A DNA stretch of 33,625 nucleotides from Candidatus Parabeggiatoa sp. HSG14 (GCA_030378085.1 JAUCGK010000018.1:1-33625); one strand, 5' to 3'. Numbered from the stretch's first letter, positions 1 to 8,542 are shown. A program made the numbers and translations. Notes: generated from the letters alone by a model not told the origin.

Positions 1-136
1 TAATGCGAATTAAGGGTTAAAACTTTCATATCTAGTAAAAACAGTATGTTAGAAAATTAACAGGGCAAGATATGTCAAATCATCAATTTTAATCGTGTTA
101 TTTTTCAATGAGTTGTCCAACTCTTAATTCGCATTT
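1..136. repeat. Short inverted-repeat element (MITE-like)
   Basis: Bases 2-18 and 119-135 are inverted copies with one mismatch in 17; the inner 13 bases AATGCGAATTAAG / CTTAATTCGCATT match perfectly. The ~100 bp between are AT-rich and have no ORF. The element lies at the window edge, so its left end may extend further. It abuts a second inverted-repeat element at 136. No transposase is visible, so it would be non-autonomous if mobile. Confidence 0.55.
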
Positions 137-232
137 ATAGCGTTTTCCGATTGTGTCAGGTACAAGTCCCCTCTTTTAATTAAGGAGGGGATTTAGGGGA
201 GGTTGTACTTTATCCAATCGGAAAACGCTATA
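136..232. mobile_element. MITE-like element, copy 1 (97 bp)
   Basis: The ends are perfect 18-bp inverted repeats, TATAGCGTTTTCCGATTG at 136-153 and its complement at 215-232. Inside, a second pair (TACAA..CCCCTC at 161-173 and GAGG-TTGTA near 200-207) lets the whole element fold into a long hairpin. A near-identical copy lies at 10443-10540. The TA-bounded ends suggest a Tc1/mariner-IS630 type MITE, but that family call is inference. There is no ORF inside. Confidence 0.8.
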
Positions 233-484
233 TAAATTCCTGAGTGAGTTTACCTCAAGTTATATAAAGCTGTTAAGAACAAAAGAGATTCATCTTAAAT
301 ATGTGGTACAATTTTATTAATATCGGATCAAAAATCTATATTTACTTTATGTTTAAATTTTTATTCCACCAAAATAAATAAGAAAAGAGAGTTTTGCTCA
401 AATTTCTGTAAAGTTTATACTGAGTACATCTATACTGATATCGCTTAAGTTGTAAACATTTTTTAGTAAATGGAGTAACTCAAT
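233..484. other. Gene-free AT-rich leader of the 485 operon
   Basis: Together with the two elements at 1-232 this makes a 484-bp gene-free stretch. Bases 233-484 are AT-rich with no ORF. A ribosome binding site GGAG at about 473-476 precedes the ATG at 485. I cannot place a promoter with confidence. Confidence 0.5.
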
Positions 485-1360
485 ATGACAGGTGATTTGT
501 GGTTAGCCGTTGGAGATGACACAGGTGATTGGAATGACAAGCAATTTTTAGGAGCTTCTTTGGTCATCGCAAAGATTTCTGATTGGAAATCAGTACTACA
601 AGAAGATTTCAAGAACCAAACCATTGAACAACGCATGAAAGAACCTCTCAAAAATCTACCCAAAGAAAATCCTGATAGTGTTCATCATCTCAAAGATGCA
701 CTTAACTATTTTAAAAAACAATCAGTACGAGGACTTTGGTCTCTTGATACCATGGTTAAGGAAACGACACCGCTTGCCCGCCTAAAAAATGAATTGTGTC
801 TCAATTTAGGGTGGTTGGCTAAACATCCCCATCTAATAACCTTATGCACTTATGGCAATACTGAATGGGTTAAAAAGAATTTACATCAGAAAGAAGATTA
901 CGCGCATGTTTTAGGACAAGCCTATGGGTTATTGCTTGCATTAGTTATTCCATATTTCAAACAAGATGATACCTTGTTGATTGCACCAATTCCACGGGTT
1001 CCTTTAGATATTTCAGAGGACTCTTCCAAAAAGGATGATACACAGCAAACACCGCCTAGCCTCAAGTTAGATAACTATAAGAAAAGCCTTTTTTCTGGGC
1101 TTCTAAGCCGTACTCAGCAAAGCTTGCATGTTTGGCAACGTACTAAAATGGTTCACTATGAGTGTGGTACACTGATGGATTTACAAAAAAATTACTTTAA
1201 AGACAGTGCTTTGGATATTGACGTACTTAATCGTATTGCTGAGATAAGCGCGACTTTATTAGCTTTAAGTCAAAATAAGCAAGGCGAGATACGCTTACAT
1301 GATCCTAACCAAAGTTGGAATAATGTCAAATTCTTTAAGTTTGAGGAGTTATTAGCATGA
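485..1360 (+). CDS. Hypothetical protein, weakly DUF3800-like, first gene of a two-gene operon
   Basis: A 291-aa soluble protein with no signal peptide or membrane segment. The N-terminus (residues 6-28, containing VGDDTGDWND followed by a hydrophobic strand) resembles the start of DUF3800 proteins, which carry an acidic D-E/D-x-G-D motif and are thought to have an RNase H-like fold. An HHLKDAL segment near residues 67-73 could match their conserved histidine. The likeness is by eye and weak. Residues ~175-195 look like a charged flexible linker. The start is supported by GGAG 9 nt upstream of the ATG. The stop overlaps the next start by 4 bp (ATGA), so the two proteins are translationally coupled and probably act together. 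Function unknown. Confidence 0.75.
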   Translation: MTGDLWLAVGDDTGDWNDKQFLGASLVIAKISDWKSVLQEDFKNQTIEQRMKEPLKNLPKENPDSVHHLKDALNYFKKQSVRGLWSLDTMVKETTPLARLKNELCLNLGWLAKHPHLITLCTYGNTEWVKKNLHQKEDYAHVLGQAYGLLLALVIPYFKQDDTLLIAPIPRVPLDISEDSSKKDDTQQTPPSLKLDNYKKSLFSGLLSRTQQSLHVWQRTKMVHYECGTLMDLQKNYFKDSALDIDVLNRIAEISATLLALSQNKQGEIRLHDPNQSWNNVKFFKFEELLA

Positions 1361-3114
1361 GATGGCAAATAAATCTTCCTGTACGTTCGCCTATTGTCGG
1401 TTTACCTCATCCACAACGTCATTGTCCCTCAATATGGCAACTTCAACCATCATTCACATTAAAAAACACTCAGACAAATTCAGACATTACCTTAGGCGCA
1501 TCACTAGGTTATTTAGGATTTGAAGTGCATTACACCGATTCATGGGAAAAAGTACCACCACTTCCTTGGCAACCTTTTTTGGGTACACCTAACCCAGCCG
1601 AGGTAAAAAATGCCCAAACAGTTGAAGCGGCTATTGTACTACGTATATTTAATGTTCATGAACTCAAAAAACAACAACCTTTATCAGCAGGTAAACTTTA
1701 TCATCAACTCACTCATGAAAATTTTCCTCAAAATATACAAGAAGCCTTTGCTTTTGCGTTGTTTGACTTTAAGGTGTCTTTAGACAGTCAACCTGTTCTG
1801 GAAAAGTGGCAAAATGATGTACGTTGTGTTGTTTATGAACGTGAGCAATTACAGGCACTTTGTCAACCAGAATCCATTTTGCTCAATCACGGTTATCAAT
1901 TGTTAGATTTAATCAGCCAGCAACGTCAAAATCCACCTGTCTCTGAAGAAATAGTTCAAGCCTGGGAGGATTTTAGTCAAAAAGCCACTATGGAAAATCT
2001 TCCTCTGGTTTTCTCTATCGTATATTGGGAAGAAGCGGCTTACCGATTGATGGAAATAGGTGACAATACAGGGACTCAAGAATTTTTAGAAAGGCAAAAT
2101 CAGGCAAAAGACGAATTATTAACTTTAGTGCCTCATTTAAGTGATAATTTAGCAGGTGGACTATGGCGACATCATTTAGGGCGATTAGCTTATTTACGTG
2201 GACAGTTTGGGGAAGCCTTGCAACAATATGGCATGGAATGGAGACTTCACCATGAACAGCCTGCCTCAAAAGAACGCTTACAACAGAGTATTGCCTGTAT
2301 ATTGTCGGATATGGGATACTTGGAAAATACGAAAAAGTTAATTCAACAAATACTAGAAAAGCAACGCAACTATAGTGATTCTAAAATTTATAAAACCTTG
2401 AGTCGTCTTGGAGAAACCCTTATGCGACAGGGAGAATATGCTCAAGCGATTACTTATTTTTTAGAATCGTGGGAAAAACAACCTCAAAAAATTAGAGATG
2501 GACAAACCGCAATTTATCTTGGACATGCCCATCTCTTACAAAATGAATTAGTAAAAGCCGAGGAATGGTACACACTGGCTGAAAAAGCAGATAAAAAACA
2601 GAATATTTTTTTTAATCCATATTTGTTGATGGGAAAGATTGCCCTTTTCCAACATCAAGGAAAAATGGAGAAAGTGATATCACTTTGGCAAACCCACAAG
2701 GATAAACTAAGTGGATTGAAAAATGATGAAGTGTTACCTATGGCTATCATAGAAACAGCTGTAGATTTAATCGATACTTTACAAGGTGAATTATTAGAGC
2801 AATCTATTGACAAACTGATTAAGGAAAACTTTTTGAGAGAAGCAATTTATCCGTTGACAATACGCTTTGCCACACCAACATTGGCAGCCTTGCCATTACA
2901 ATCCATTATTGACGGATTAAACCATTGGCAAGCAATGATTGATGAGTTAAAAAAAGTGACGGAGAATGCCGCTATCATTTCACAAGAGGAGGAAACCGCA
3001 CTATTGCCAGCTTTGTTGCTTAAAGTGCTTGTTACTGCTCAACAAGACGATAGTTGGCAAGTCTTAGAAACATTATTACCACGCATTTATCCAATGAATC
3101 TATTAAATCGGTAA
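1357..3114 (+). CDS. TPR-repeat protein, partner of the upstream gene
   Basis: A 585-aa soluble protein. Residues ~1-200 form a domain I do not recognise, with many aromatic and proline residues. TPR-like helix pairs follow at about 269-302, 343-376 (ending in GEYAQAITYFLESWEKQP), 381-414 and 419-450, then a helical C-terminal region. TPR units bind peptides or partner proteins, so this is probably the scaffold for the 291-aa protein encoded just upstream with a 4-bp ATGA overlap. The stop codon lies at the start of a tandemly duplicated 55-bp unit containing heptamer repeats. Nothing in the sequence identifies a pathway. Confidence 0.75.
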   Translation: MRWQINLPVRSPIVGLPHPQRHCPSIWQLQPSFTLKNTQTNSDITLGASLGYLGFEVHYTDSWEKVPPLPWQPFLGTPNPAEVKNAQTVEAAIVLRIFNVHELKKQQPLSAGKLYHQLTHENFPQNIQEAFAFALFDFKVSLDSQPVLEKWQNDVRCVVYEREQLQALCQPESILLNHGYQLLDLISQQRQNPPVSEEIVQAWEDFSQKATMENLPLVFSIVYWEEAAYRLMEIGDNTGTQEFLERQNQAKDELLTLVPHLSDNLAGGLWRHHLGRLAYLRGQFGEALQQYGMEWRLHHEQPASKERLQQSIACILSDMGYLENTKKLIQQILEKQRNYSDSKIYKTLSRLGETLMRQGEYAQAITYFLESWEKQPQKIRDGQTAIYLGHAHLLQNELVKAEEWYTLAEKADKKQNIFFNPYLLMGKIALFQHQGKMEKVISLWQTHKDKLSGLKNDEVLPMAIIETAVDLIDTLQGELLEQSIDKLIKENFLREAIYPLTIRFATPTLAALPLQSIIDGLNHWQAMIDELKKVTENAAIISQEEETALLPALLLKVLVTAQQDDSWQVLETLLPRIYPMNLLNR

Positions 3115-3198
3115 CTTTTACCTTTTCACTTTTCACTTTTCACTTTTCACTTTTCACTTAAATCGGTAACTTCTACCTTTTCACTTTTCACTTTTCAC
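3105..3198. repeat. Tandem 55-bp duplication with TTTTCAC heptamers
   Basis: The unit AAATCGGTAACTTTTACC plus TTTTCAC heptamers occurs twice, at 3105 and 3160 (24 of 25 leading bases identical). The first unit has five exact TTTTCAC heptamers (3123-3157), the second three (3178-3198). The left edge includes the last codons of the TPR gene; the right edge supplies the last codons and stop of pyrX on the other strand. The tract fills the gap between two convergent genes. Confidence 0.9.
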
Positions 3199-4476
3199 TT
3201 TACTATGTGTATAAACTACTTGCCCGTTAATCAACGTATACATTACTTTTCCTTTAAATTTTCTCCCTAAAAATGGGGAATTATGTCCAAGGCTGTGCAT
3301 ATTGTCTTCGCTTAATATCCAATGGTGACTCGGATCAAAAATAACTATGTCAGCAGCATTACCTATAGCTAAAGTCCCTGCATCTATATCTAATATTTTG
3401 GCCGGTTGATAAGTGACATAACCAAGTACCGTCATTAAATCTATCTGCATTTCTTCAGCAAGACTCAAAATGAGTGACAATAAGGTATCTAAACCAGAAA
3501 TACCAGGTGCAGTCATAGCAAATGGGCTTAGTTTGGCATCGGTTTCGTGCGGTTGATGATCGGAACATACGGCGTTAATGCCACCTTGTATTAAACCTTC
3601 GCGTAAACCTTTTTTGTCATGTTCACTACGTAATGGGGGATTGACATGGCATTGACTACTATAATCACTTATGTCCACATCGGTTAAAAAGAGATGATGA
3701 GCACTGACATCAGCCGTAACAGGTAAACCTTTAGCTTGTGCCTGTTTGACCATATCTACGGCGCGGGCGGTGGAAAGTCGACAAAAATGTGCTTGCACTC
3801 CCGTCATTTCAATTAAGAATAAGTGACGCGCAACTTCAATGGTTTCAGCAATTTCTGGAATGCCATATAAACCTAAGCGAGTACTGATAGCACCTTCATG
3901 AATGCCGCCATCACAGGTTAACCAAGGATCTTGAGCATATATAAAAACTTTCAATTCACAATTAGCGGCATATTCTAAAGCATGACGTAACACATTGGTG
4001 TTGATAATGGGTTGTACATTACTCACTCCAATACAACCGTTTTTTTTGAGGTGTCCTAATTCTGCTAAATGCTCACCTTTTAAACCTTGTGTTAGTGCAG
4101 CTAACGGTAATACTTTTGCCATACCCGCATCAATAGCACGATGAGAAAGGTGTTCCACCACAGCGGGTGTATCAATGATAGGATTTGTGTCGGGTGGACA
4201 ACAAAGTGTCGTTATGCCACCTGCTGCGGCTGCATGAGTTTCACTTTTTATAGTGCCTTTATGTTCAGCCCCAGGCTCGCGTAAACGCACACTTAAGTCT
4301 ATTAAGCCAGGGCAAACAATTTGGTTTTTAGCATCAATTTGTCTCTCTGCCGAAAAATTAGCTGGAGGTGTGCCTATGCTAAGTATTTTACCATCGACAA
4401 TGTATAAATCAGTGACTAAATCTAAATTGGAAGCGGGATCTATTACCCGCCCTCCAAGAATACTGAGTGTAGTCAT
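3181..4476 (-). CDS. pyrX: Dihydroorotase-like protein PyrX (non-catalytic PyrC homolog)
   Basis: A 431-aa member of the amidohydrolase/dihydroorotase family, but with key metal ligands lost. The usual D-x-H-x-H before LREPG is replaced by D60-L-S62-V-R64, and the later H-x-E-D motif reads YAQD (near residues 180-183). The HFCRLST and CSDHQPH segments are retained. This pattern fits the inactive dihydroorotase homologs that in Pseudomonas assemble with and stabilise PyrB. The gene follows pyrB by 38 bp in the same operon, as in Pseudomonas, so a structural role in the aspartate transcarbamoylase holoenzyme is likely. A separate active PyrC should exist elsewhere in the genome. The last seven codons (SKVKSEK) and the stop are made of heptamer repeats. 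Confidence 0.9.
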   Translation of the reverse strand: MTTLSILGGRVIDPASNLDLVTDLYIVDGKILSIGTPPANFSAERQIDAKNQIVCPGLIDLSVRLREPGAEHKGTIKSETHAAAAGGITTLCCPPDTNPIIDTPAVVEHLSHRAIDAGMAKVLPLAALTQGLKGEHLAELGHLKKNGCIGVSNVQPIINTNVLRHALEYAANCELKVFIYAQDPWLTCDGGIHEGAISTRLGLYGIPEIAETIEVARHLFLIEMTGVQAHFCRLSTARAVDMVKQAQAKGLPVTADVSAHHLFLTDVDISDYSSQCHVNPPLRSEHDKKGLREGLIQGGINAVCSDHQPHETDAKLSPFAMTAPGISGLDTLLSLILSLAEEMQIDLMTVLGYVTYQPAKILDIDAGTLAIGNAADIVIFDPSHHWILSEDNMHSLGHNSPFLGRKFKGKVMYTLINGQVVYTHSKVKSEK

Positions 4477-4514
4477 TTAGTGGGTTCCCCCTTTTGTTTT
4501 GAATAATTTACGCC

Positions 4515-5492
4515 CTACTGTTCCTTTTTCAAAGAGGGGGATTCCATGGTGCTTAATGTCATTGCCATCACTGCCATCCGAACAGCAATACCATTACTCA
4601 CTTGTTGTAAAATAACGGAACGTACTCCATCGGCAACGGTGGAATCAATTTCTACGCCACGATTGATAGGTCCAGGGTGCATCACAATTGCATCTGGATG
4701 AGCTACATTTAAGATTTTCTCAGTGAGTCCATAATATTGAAAGTATTCATAGGCACTTGGCAATAATGCACCTTGCATCCGTTCTCGTTGTAAACGCAAC
4801 ATGATGATAACATCAACATCACATAATCCCCTTTTTAAATCGTGGAACACTTTTACACCTAATTCTTCTATCCCTTTGGGAATTAACGTTTTTGGTCCAA
4901 CAACGCGCACCTCGGAAGCCCCTAAAATGGTAAGAGCATGAATATTAGAACGGGCAACGCGTGAATGCAGGATATCGCCTACAATAGCGACACGTAACGG
5001 GGTAAAATCACTTTTATACTGACGGATAGTATACATATCCAACATGGCTTGGGTGGGATGTTCGTGTTGTCCATCACCAGCATTGATAATGCTGATATGT
5101 GAGGCAACATGTTGAGCCATGAAATGCGCTGCGCCGCTTGCATTGTGACGAACAACAAACATGTCGCAGTGCATGGCCTCTAAATTACGCAACATGTCAA
5201 TAAGGGTTTCACCTTTGCTGCTGGAAGAGGTGTCAATATTGAAATTCAAGACATCTGCTGAGAGACGTTTAGCCGCTAATTCAAAAGTAGTACGAGTACG
5301 GGTACTGGGTTCAAAAAATAAATTAATAACCATTTTACCCCTGAGTAAGGGGACTTTTTTGACAGCCTTTTCATGGACGTTGATAAGAGATGCGGCGGTA
5401 TCTAAAATTTCAATGAGTAAATCTCTTTTTAAGCCTTCAATACCTAAAAAATGTTTCAGACGATTTTGGCTGTCTAATTGAATATTATTCAT
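4515..5492 (-). CDS. pyrB: Aspartate carbamoyltransferase catalytic subunit
   Basis: A 325-aa enzyme joining carbamoyl phosphate and L-aspartate in the committed step of pyrimidine synthesis. Visible motifs are the carbamoyl-phosphate loop STRTR (residues 63-67), K93 in the SSSSKGET loop, HPTQ (145-148), the RLQRER segment (~233-238) and HPGP (272-275). I chose the ATG at 5492 because it overlaps the pyrR stop in a 4-bp ATGA and aligns with Pseudomonas PyrB; an ATG eight codons upstream (5516) is possible. The order pyrR-pyrB-pyrX is that of class A, Pseudomonas-type ATCases. No pyrI regulatory subunit is present. Confidence 0.95.
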   Translation of the reverse strand: MNNIQLDSQNRLKHFLGIEGLKRDLLIEILDTAASLINVHEKAVKKVPLLRGKMVINLFFEPSTRTRTTFELAAKRLSADVLNFNIDTSSSSKGETLIDMLRNLEAMHCDMFVVRHNASGAAHFMAQHVASHISIINAGDGQHEHPTQAMLDMYTIRQYKSDFTPLRVAIVGDILHSRVARSNIHALTILGASEVRVVGPKTLIPKGIEELGVKVFHDLKRGLCDVDVIIMLRLQRERMQGALLPSAYEYFQYYGLTEKILNVAHPDAIVMHPGPINRGVEIDSTVADGVRSVILQQVSNGIAVRMAVMAMTLSTMESPSLKKEQ

Positions 5493-5992
5493 GCAGTTCC
5501 GCGAATTTCTAAACATAAAGGATCAGGCCCATGAAGTTTGATATGTTTACCATTTTCTAAACAAAGTGAACAACCTATTACATCAGGTTGGATAGGTAAT
5601 TCTCGTCCATTTCGTTCTACCAAAACAGCAAGTGTTACACTGGCTGGACGGCCATAATCAAAAATTTCATTAAGGGCAGCTCGTATGGTGCGTCCTGTAT
5701 GTAACACATCATCAACTAAAATAATGTGACGATTTTCCACTTCAAGGGGTAAGGTAGAAGGTTTAACGTGAGGATGAAGACCAATATGGCTAAAATCATC
5801 TCGGTAAAATGCAATATTTAATTGCCCTAATGGAGTTGATAAGTTAAGCAAGCTATGTAAACGCTCAGCCACCCACACACCTCCTGTGTGTATACCAATC
5901 ATTAAAACATCGTCACGATTTTTTATTTTTAAGTGTTGATTTAAATAGTTAGCCATGCTACAAAGTAGCATATCAATTTGATTTATAGACAT
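5489..5992 (-). CDS. pyrR: Bifunctional pyrimidine regulator / uracil phosphoribosyltransferase PyrR
   Basis: A 167-aa type I phosphoribosyltransferase-fold protein. The PRPP motif [16 protein letters not shown] lies at residues 91-106, and [11 protein letters not shown] (35-45) and FYRDDF (62-67) are typical of PyrR. It converts uracil and PRPP to UMP; in many bacteria PyrR also regulates pyr operons. I saw no RNA anti-antiterminator here, so the regulatory role is not shown. The ATG at 5992 fits the Pseudomonas N-terminus; an in-frame GTG at 6004 is the alternative. It overlaps ruvX upstream by about 10 bp and pyrB downstream by 4 bp, indicating one transcript. Confidence 0.93.
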   Translation of the reverse strand: MSINQIDMLLCSMANYLNQHLKIKNRDDVLMIGIHTGGVWVAERLHSLLNLSTPLGQLNIAFYRDDFSHIGLHPHVKPSTLPLEVENRHIILVDDVLHTGRTIRAALNEIFDYGRPASVTLAVLVERNGRELPIQPDVIGCSLCLENGKHIKLHGPDPLCLEIRGTA

Positions 5993-6444
5993 TCGGTAAA
6001 CCACGTTTCAAGAATAATTTGTGCAGCGATATCATCTAATTCGCCTTTTTTTGAATGGGAAATGGGAGAACAAAAATAGGAAAGGGAAGGATTAATATTT
6101 TTACCTTTTACCTTTTTTCTTTGATCTTTTAGCTGTTCAGCCGCTGCCACTGAAGATAACATTTCATCAATGGTATGGACAGGCAACTGATAACGTTCTT
6201 GTAATTGTCGACAAAAACGACGAACAGCGATAGTTACTAAATTATCAGAGCCATCAGCATGTAACGGTAAACCCACCACAAAGGCATCTGGCTGCCATTC
6301 TTGAACCAAAGCATTAATACAAGCCCAGTCAATTTTCTGATTTTTTACTTGCACAATAGCTAATGGGCTGGCGGTAGTAGTTAAAGTTTGCCCCACTGCA
6401 ACGCCAATCCGCTTGCTACCATAATCAAATCCCATCATGTACAT
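5983..6444 (-). CDS. ruvX: YqgF/RuvX-type RNase H-fold nuclease with an expanded loop
   Basis: A 153-aa YqgF-family protein, implicated in 16S rRNA 5' processing and proposed as a Holliday-junction resolvase. The first catalytic aspartate is in MGFDYGSKRIGVAVG (D7), the VVGLPLHADGS strand follows at ~56-66, the acidic DEMLSSVAAAEQL helix at ~93-105, and the last aspartate pair in ELDDIAA near 137-142. The loop before that last motif is about 18 residues longer than in E. coli YqgF. This extra stretch (6054-6112) is built from heptamers: AATGGGA twice and TTTTACC twice. The true start could be Met3 or Met4. It lies between algH and pyrR in the conserved Pseudomonas order. Confidence 0.9.
   Translation of the reverse strand: MYMMGFDYGSKRIGVAVGQTLTTTASPLAIVQVKNQKIDWACINALVQEWQPDAFVVGLPLHADGSDNLVTIAVRRFCRQLQERYQLPVHTIDEMLSSVAAAEQLKDQRKKVKGKNINPSLSYFCSPISHSKKGELDDIAAQIILETWFTECL
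6054..6112. repeat. Heptamer tracts inside ruvX
   Basis: Two exact AATGGGA units (6054-6067) and two exact TTTTACC units (6099-6112) lie in the coding region, with a purine-rich stretch between them. They encode the nonconserved KKVKGKN...SPISHSKK loop. The heptamer length and style match the intergenic tracts elsewhere in the window. Confidence 0.7.
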
Positions 6445-6713
6445 ATTTAATTATAATTAAATGTAAAATGTAAAAATTTTTTAGTTTCAATTAAAGTTTT
6501 TTTGTCAATAAATTCTTACTGTCAATTTTTCGATAATGAGGAGTTCTTCGTACTTTAGCGGAGTTTTGTAGTGTATCATCAAAAAATTTACCATAACAAT
6601 AACTTTGTAATAGATCGCACATCCCAAAATCTCCTATCAAGATGGAACTAAATTACCAAAAAAATTAAATACCAAATTGAGTATAAATTGTCAGTATAAA
6701 TTTTGGACAATAA

Positions 6714-7298
6714 CTAACTGTGTCCTGCCTGACTAGAGAGCAAAGTTAAATCAATTCCAAAATTAGCAGCCGCTCCGTGCCAACGTTGTTCCGGCGGCGT
6801 GTCAAAAATAATACTTGCATCAGCTGGGATGCTGAGCCAAATATTATCAATAATTTCTTGTTCTAATTGTCCCGCTCCCCAACCCGCATAACCTAACGCA
6901 ATGAATATATTATGTGGGCCACGTCCTTTGGCAATAGCATCAATAATGTCGCGAGAAGTGGCAATGCCAAAATTATTATTCACAGTTAGCATAGCATTCC
7001 ATTGTCCTATGGGTTGATGAATCACAAAACCGCGTTCACGTTGCATTGGCCCTCCTTCATAAATAGGTAAGCGGGTGACACGGGGATCTTCGGCTTTAAT
7101 TTCCATCTGTTCAAGAACATCACCAAGGTCCAAATCCATTGGACGATTGATGACTATTCCCATTGCTCCTTCTTTGTCATGCTTACAAATATAAGTGACT
7201 GCATGAAAAAAATTAGGATCACCTAAATTGGGCATGGCAATTAAAAAATGGTTAGTTAAGTAAGTCGTTTCTAGCATGGCTATAGCACTGTGAGACAT
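6714..7298 (-). CDS. algH: AlgH/YqgE family protein (DUF179)
   Basis: A 194-aa protein of the YqgE/AlgH family, whose biochemical role is not settled; in Pseudomonas AlgH it is linked to alginate regulation. Family hallmarks are visible: NHFLIAMPNLGDPNFFHAVTY (residues ~16-36), GAMGIVINRP, YEGGPMQRERGFVIH and LGYAGWGAGQLEQEI. Soluble, no signal peptide. Met8 (7277) is a plausible alternative start, close to where most family members begin. It lies 269 bp upstream of ruvX; that gap has no ORF. Confidence 0.93.
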   Translation of the reverse strand: MSHSAIAMLETTYLTNHFLIAMPNLGDPNFFHAVTYICKHDKEGAMGIVINRPMDLDLGDVLEQMEIKAEDPRVTRLPIYEGGPMQRERGFVIHQPIGQWNAMLTVNNNFGIATSRDIIDAIAKGRGPHNIFIALGYAGWGAGQLEQEIIDNIWLSIPADASIIFDTPPEQRWHGAAANFGIDLTLLSSQAGHS

Positions 7299-7431
7299 GA
7301 ATTATAGGAACAATTTTAACAGCAATGGCAAATAGGGTACTGGGGTTATTGAGTGGGATTGATTAAAATCTTGTTTCTATGAGAGCAGGACAATCATAAT
7401 CAGTATGCCCCCGAAACAACATGAGGATTTG

Positions 7432-7456
7432 TAGGGGCAATCCCTTGTGGTTGCCC
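7432..7456. repeat. GGGCAA-stem repeat, copy 1
   Basis: Reads GGGGCAATCCCTTGTGG then TTGCCC. The stem GGGCAA (7435-7440) pairs with TTGCCC (7451-7456). Nearly the same sequence, inverted, lies at 8701-8724. A non-coding dispersed repeat. Confidence 0.65.
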
Positions 7457-7510
7457 TTGTGTGAAGCATTCCTATTTAACAACTCCAGTGCCATTTTTCG
7501 CGAAATGAAA

Positions 7511-7531
7511 ATATTAAATATTAAATATTAT
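7511..7531. repeat. ATATTAA heptamer tract
   Basis: Two exact ATATTAA units and a third with one mismatch, directly joined, followed by degenerate AATATTA sequence. Confidence 0.6.
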
Positions 7532-7613
7532 AATATTAAATTTTTAATCTCATTCCACATTTCCTATTTGCCATTGAAAATGAAATTGAAGTATTTAATA
7601 TTCATCATACTAC

Positions 7614-8534
7614 TTATCGAGTAATCAAGCTATCGTAACTAAATATCCAAGTTCGAGTGATATGTAAAATGTCAATTTCTGTGCGGATGTCCTCTGGAAA
7701 CGGGGCATAAGGGGCGGCAAGGCGCACTATGCGTAGTGCGGCTTCATCTAATATTTTATATTCGGAAGGTGTTTTAATTTCAACCTGATATATCGTGCCA
7801 TCAGCATTAATAGCAACATCTAAAATTAAATACCCTGAAATGTTGTTATGACTAGCCTCTTCAGGGTAATTCAATGTACCAATGCGTTCAATTGTCCGTC
7901 TCCAAGAAACCATATAATTAGCATATTTATATTCTTTGGTACTGGCGTTAATAAACTTTTTGCGAGGCCGCTTGGCATGGTTTTCAAATTTTTTATCCAA
8001 TTCTGCCTGTATACTCGCATGTTTTGTTGCCCTGACATTGAGAAATAAAATATTTTCAGCAATATAATCTTCTGAAATAGAATTTTGTGAGTCGTAGCCT
8101 TGCTCAGCCGCTTCATCAGGTTCATTGACTTCTTGAAATTGTTCTATTTTATGTTCAGAGAATTGTTCCGTTACTATTTTTTCTATTTTATTTTCATCAG
8201 GCGTTGCTGCAATTTGTGGGGGGGGATTTGTCAAAACAATTTCAGCAGTCTGATCTGGAAAAGGAGCTATGGTAGGTGTGGCGGGGCGTACATCTTGTTC
8301 ACTGTCCCCTCCCCCTTCGTAGTTGACTTGTGCTAATTGATTGGCATCAGTTGGTGCTTGCTCAGTACTTTTTTGTACCAAAATAATTTCCATTGTGGTA
8401 TTCAAAGGATTAGTAAATTTTGGCATGGCAAAACCGACACCATAGATAATAACAGCATGTATTATTGCGGCAATAGATAAGGCTACAGCAAATCTTTCGG
8501 TAGCAGGATCAATATAAACAAGATTAGTATTCAC
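7614..8534 (-). CDS. TonB-family energy transducer
   Basis: A 306-aa inner-membrane protein with one N-terminal anchor (residues ~14-36), a variable Pro/Glu-rich periplasmic spacer (~60-150), a helical linker, and a C-terminal TonB-like domain (~205-306) with YPEEA, GYLILDVAINADGTI and ALRIVRLAAPYAPFP. TonB couples the proton-motive force to outer-membrane transporters. No exbB/exbD or receptor is adjacent. In Pseudomonas a tonB homolog sits in the same place, upstream of yqgE-yqgF-pyrR-pyrB-pyrX, so it may have a specialised role. The start is GTG; no strong ribosome binding site is visible, and an AAAATGA heptamer tract lies just upstream. Confidence 0.88.
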   Translation of the reverse strand: MNTNLVYIDPATERFAVALSIAAIIHAVIIYGVGFAMPKFTNPLNTTMEIILVQKSTEQAPTDANQLAQVNYEGGGDSEQDVRPATPTIAPFPDQTAEIVLTNPPPQIAATPDENKIEKIVTEQFSEHKIEQFQEVNEPDEAAEQGYDSQNSISEDYIAENILFLNVRATKHASIQAELDKKFENHAKRPRKKFINASTKEYKYANYMVSWRRTIERIGTLNYPEEASHNNISGYLILDVAINADGTIYQVEIKTPSEYKILDEAALRIVRLAAPYAPFPEDIRTEIDILHITRTWIFSYDSLITR

Positions 8535-8542
8535 AACGAATT

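Larger units (their letters stand above)
7299..7613. other. Gene-free stretch with a dispersed repeat and heptamers
   Basis: 315 bp between tonB-like and algH. It contains a small hairpin repeat at 7432-7456 (GGGCAA/TTGCCC stem) related to the larger hairpin at 8701-8762, and ATATTAA heptamers at 7511-7531. A + strand ORF here is repeat-derived and not convincing. Confidence 0.6.

Noticed and set aside
3123..3198. Possible CRISPR array
   Set aside because: The units are 7 bp and directly joined without spacers; this is a simple heptamer tract.
7421..7624. 67-aa plus-strand ORF
   Set aside because: Built from the dispersed repeat and heptamer tract; it overlaps the end of the tonB-like gene and has no coding features.
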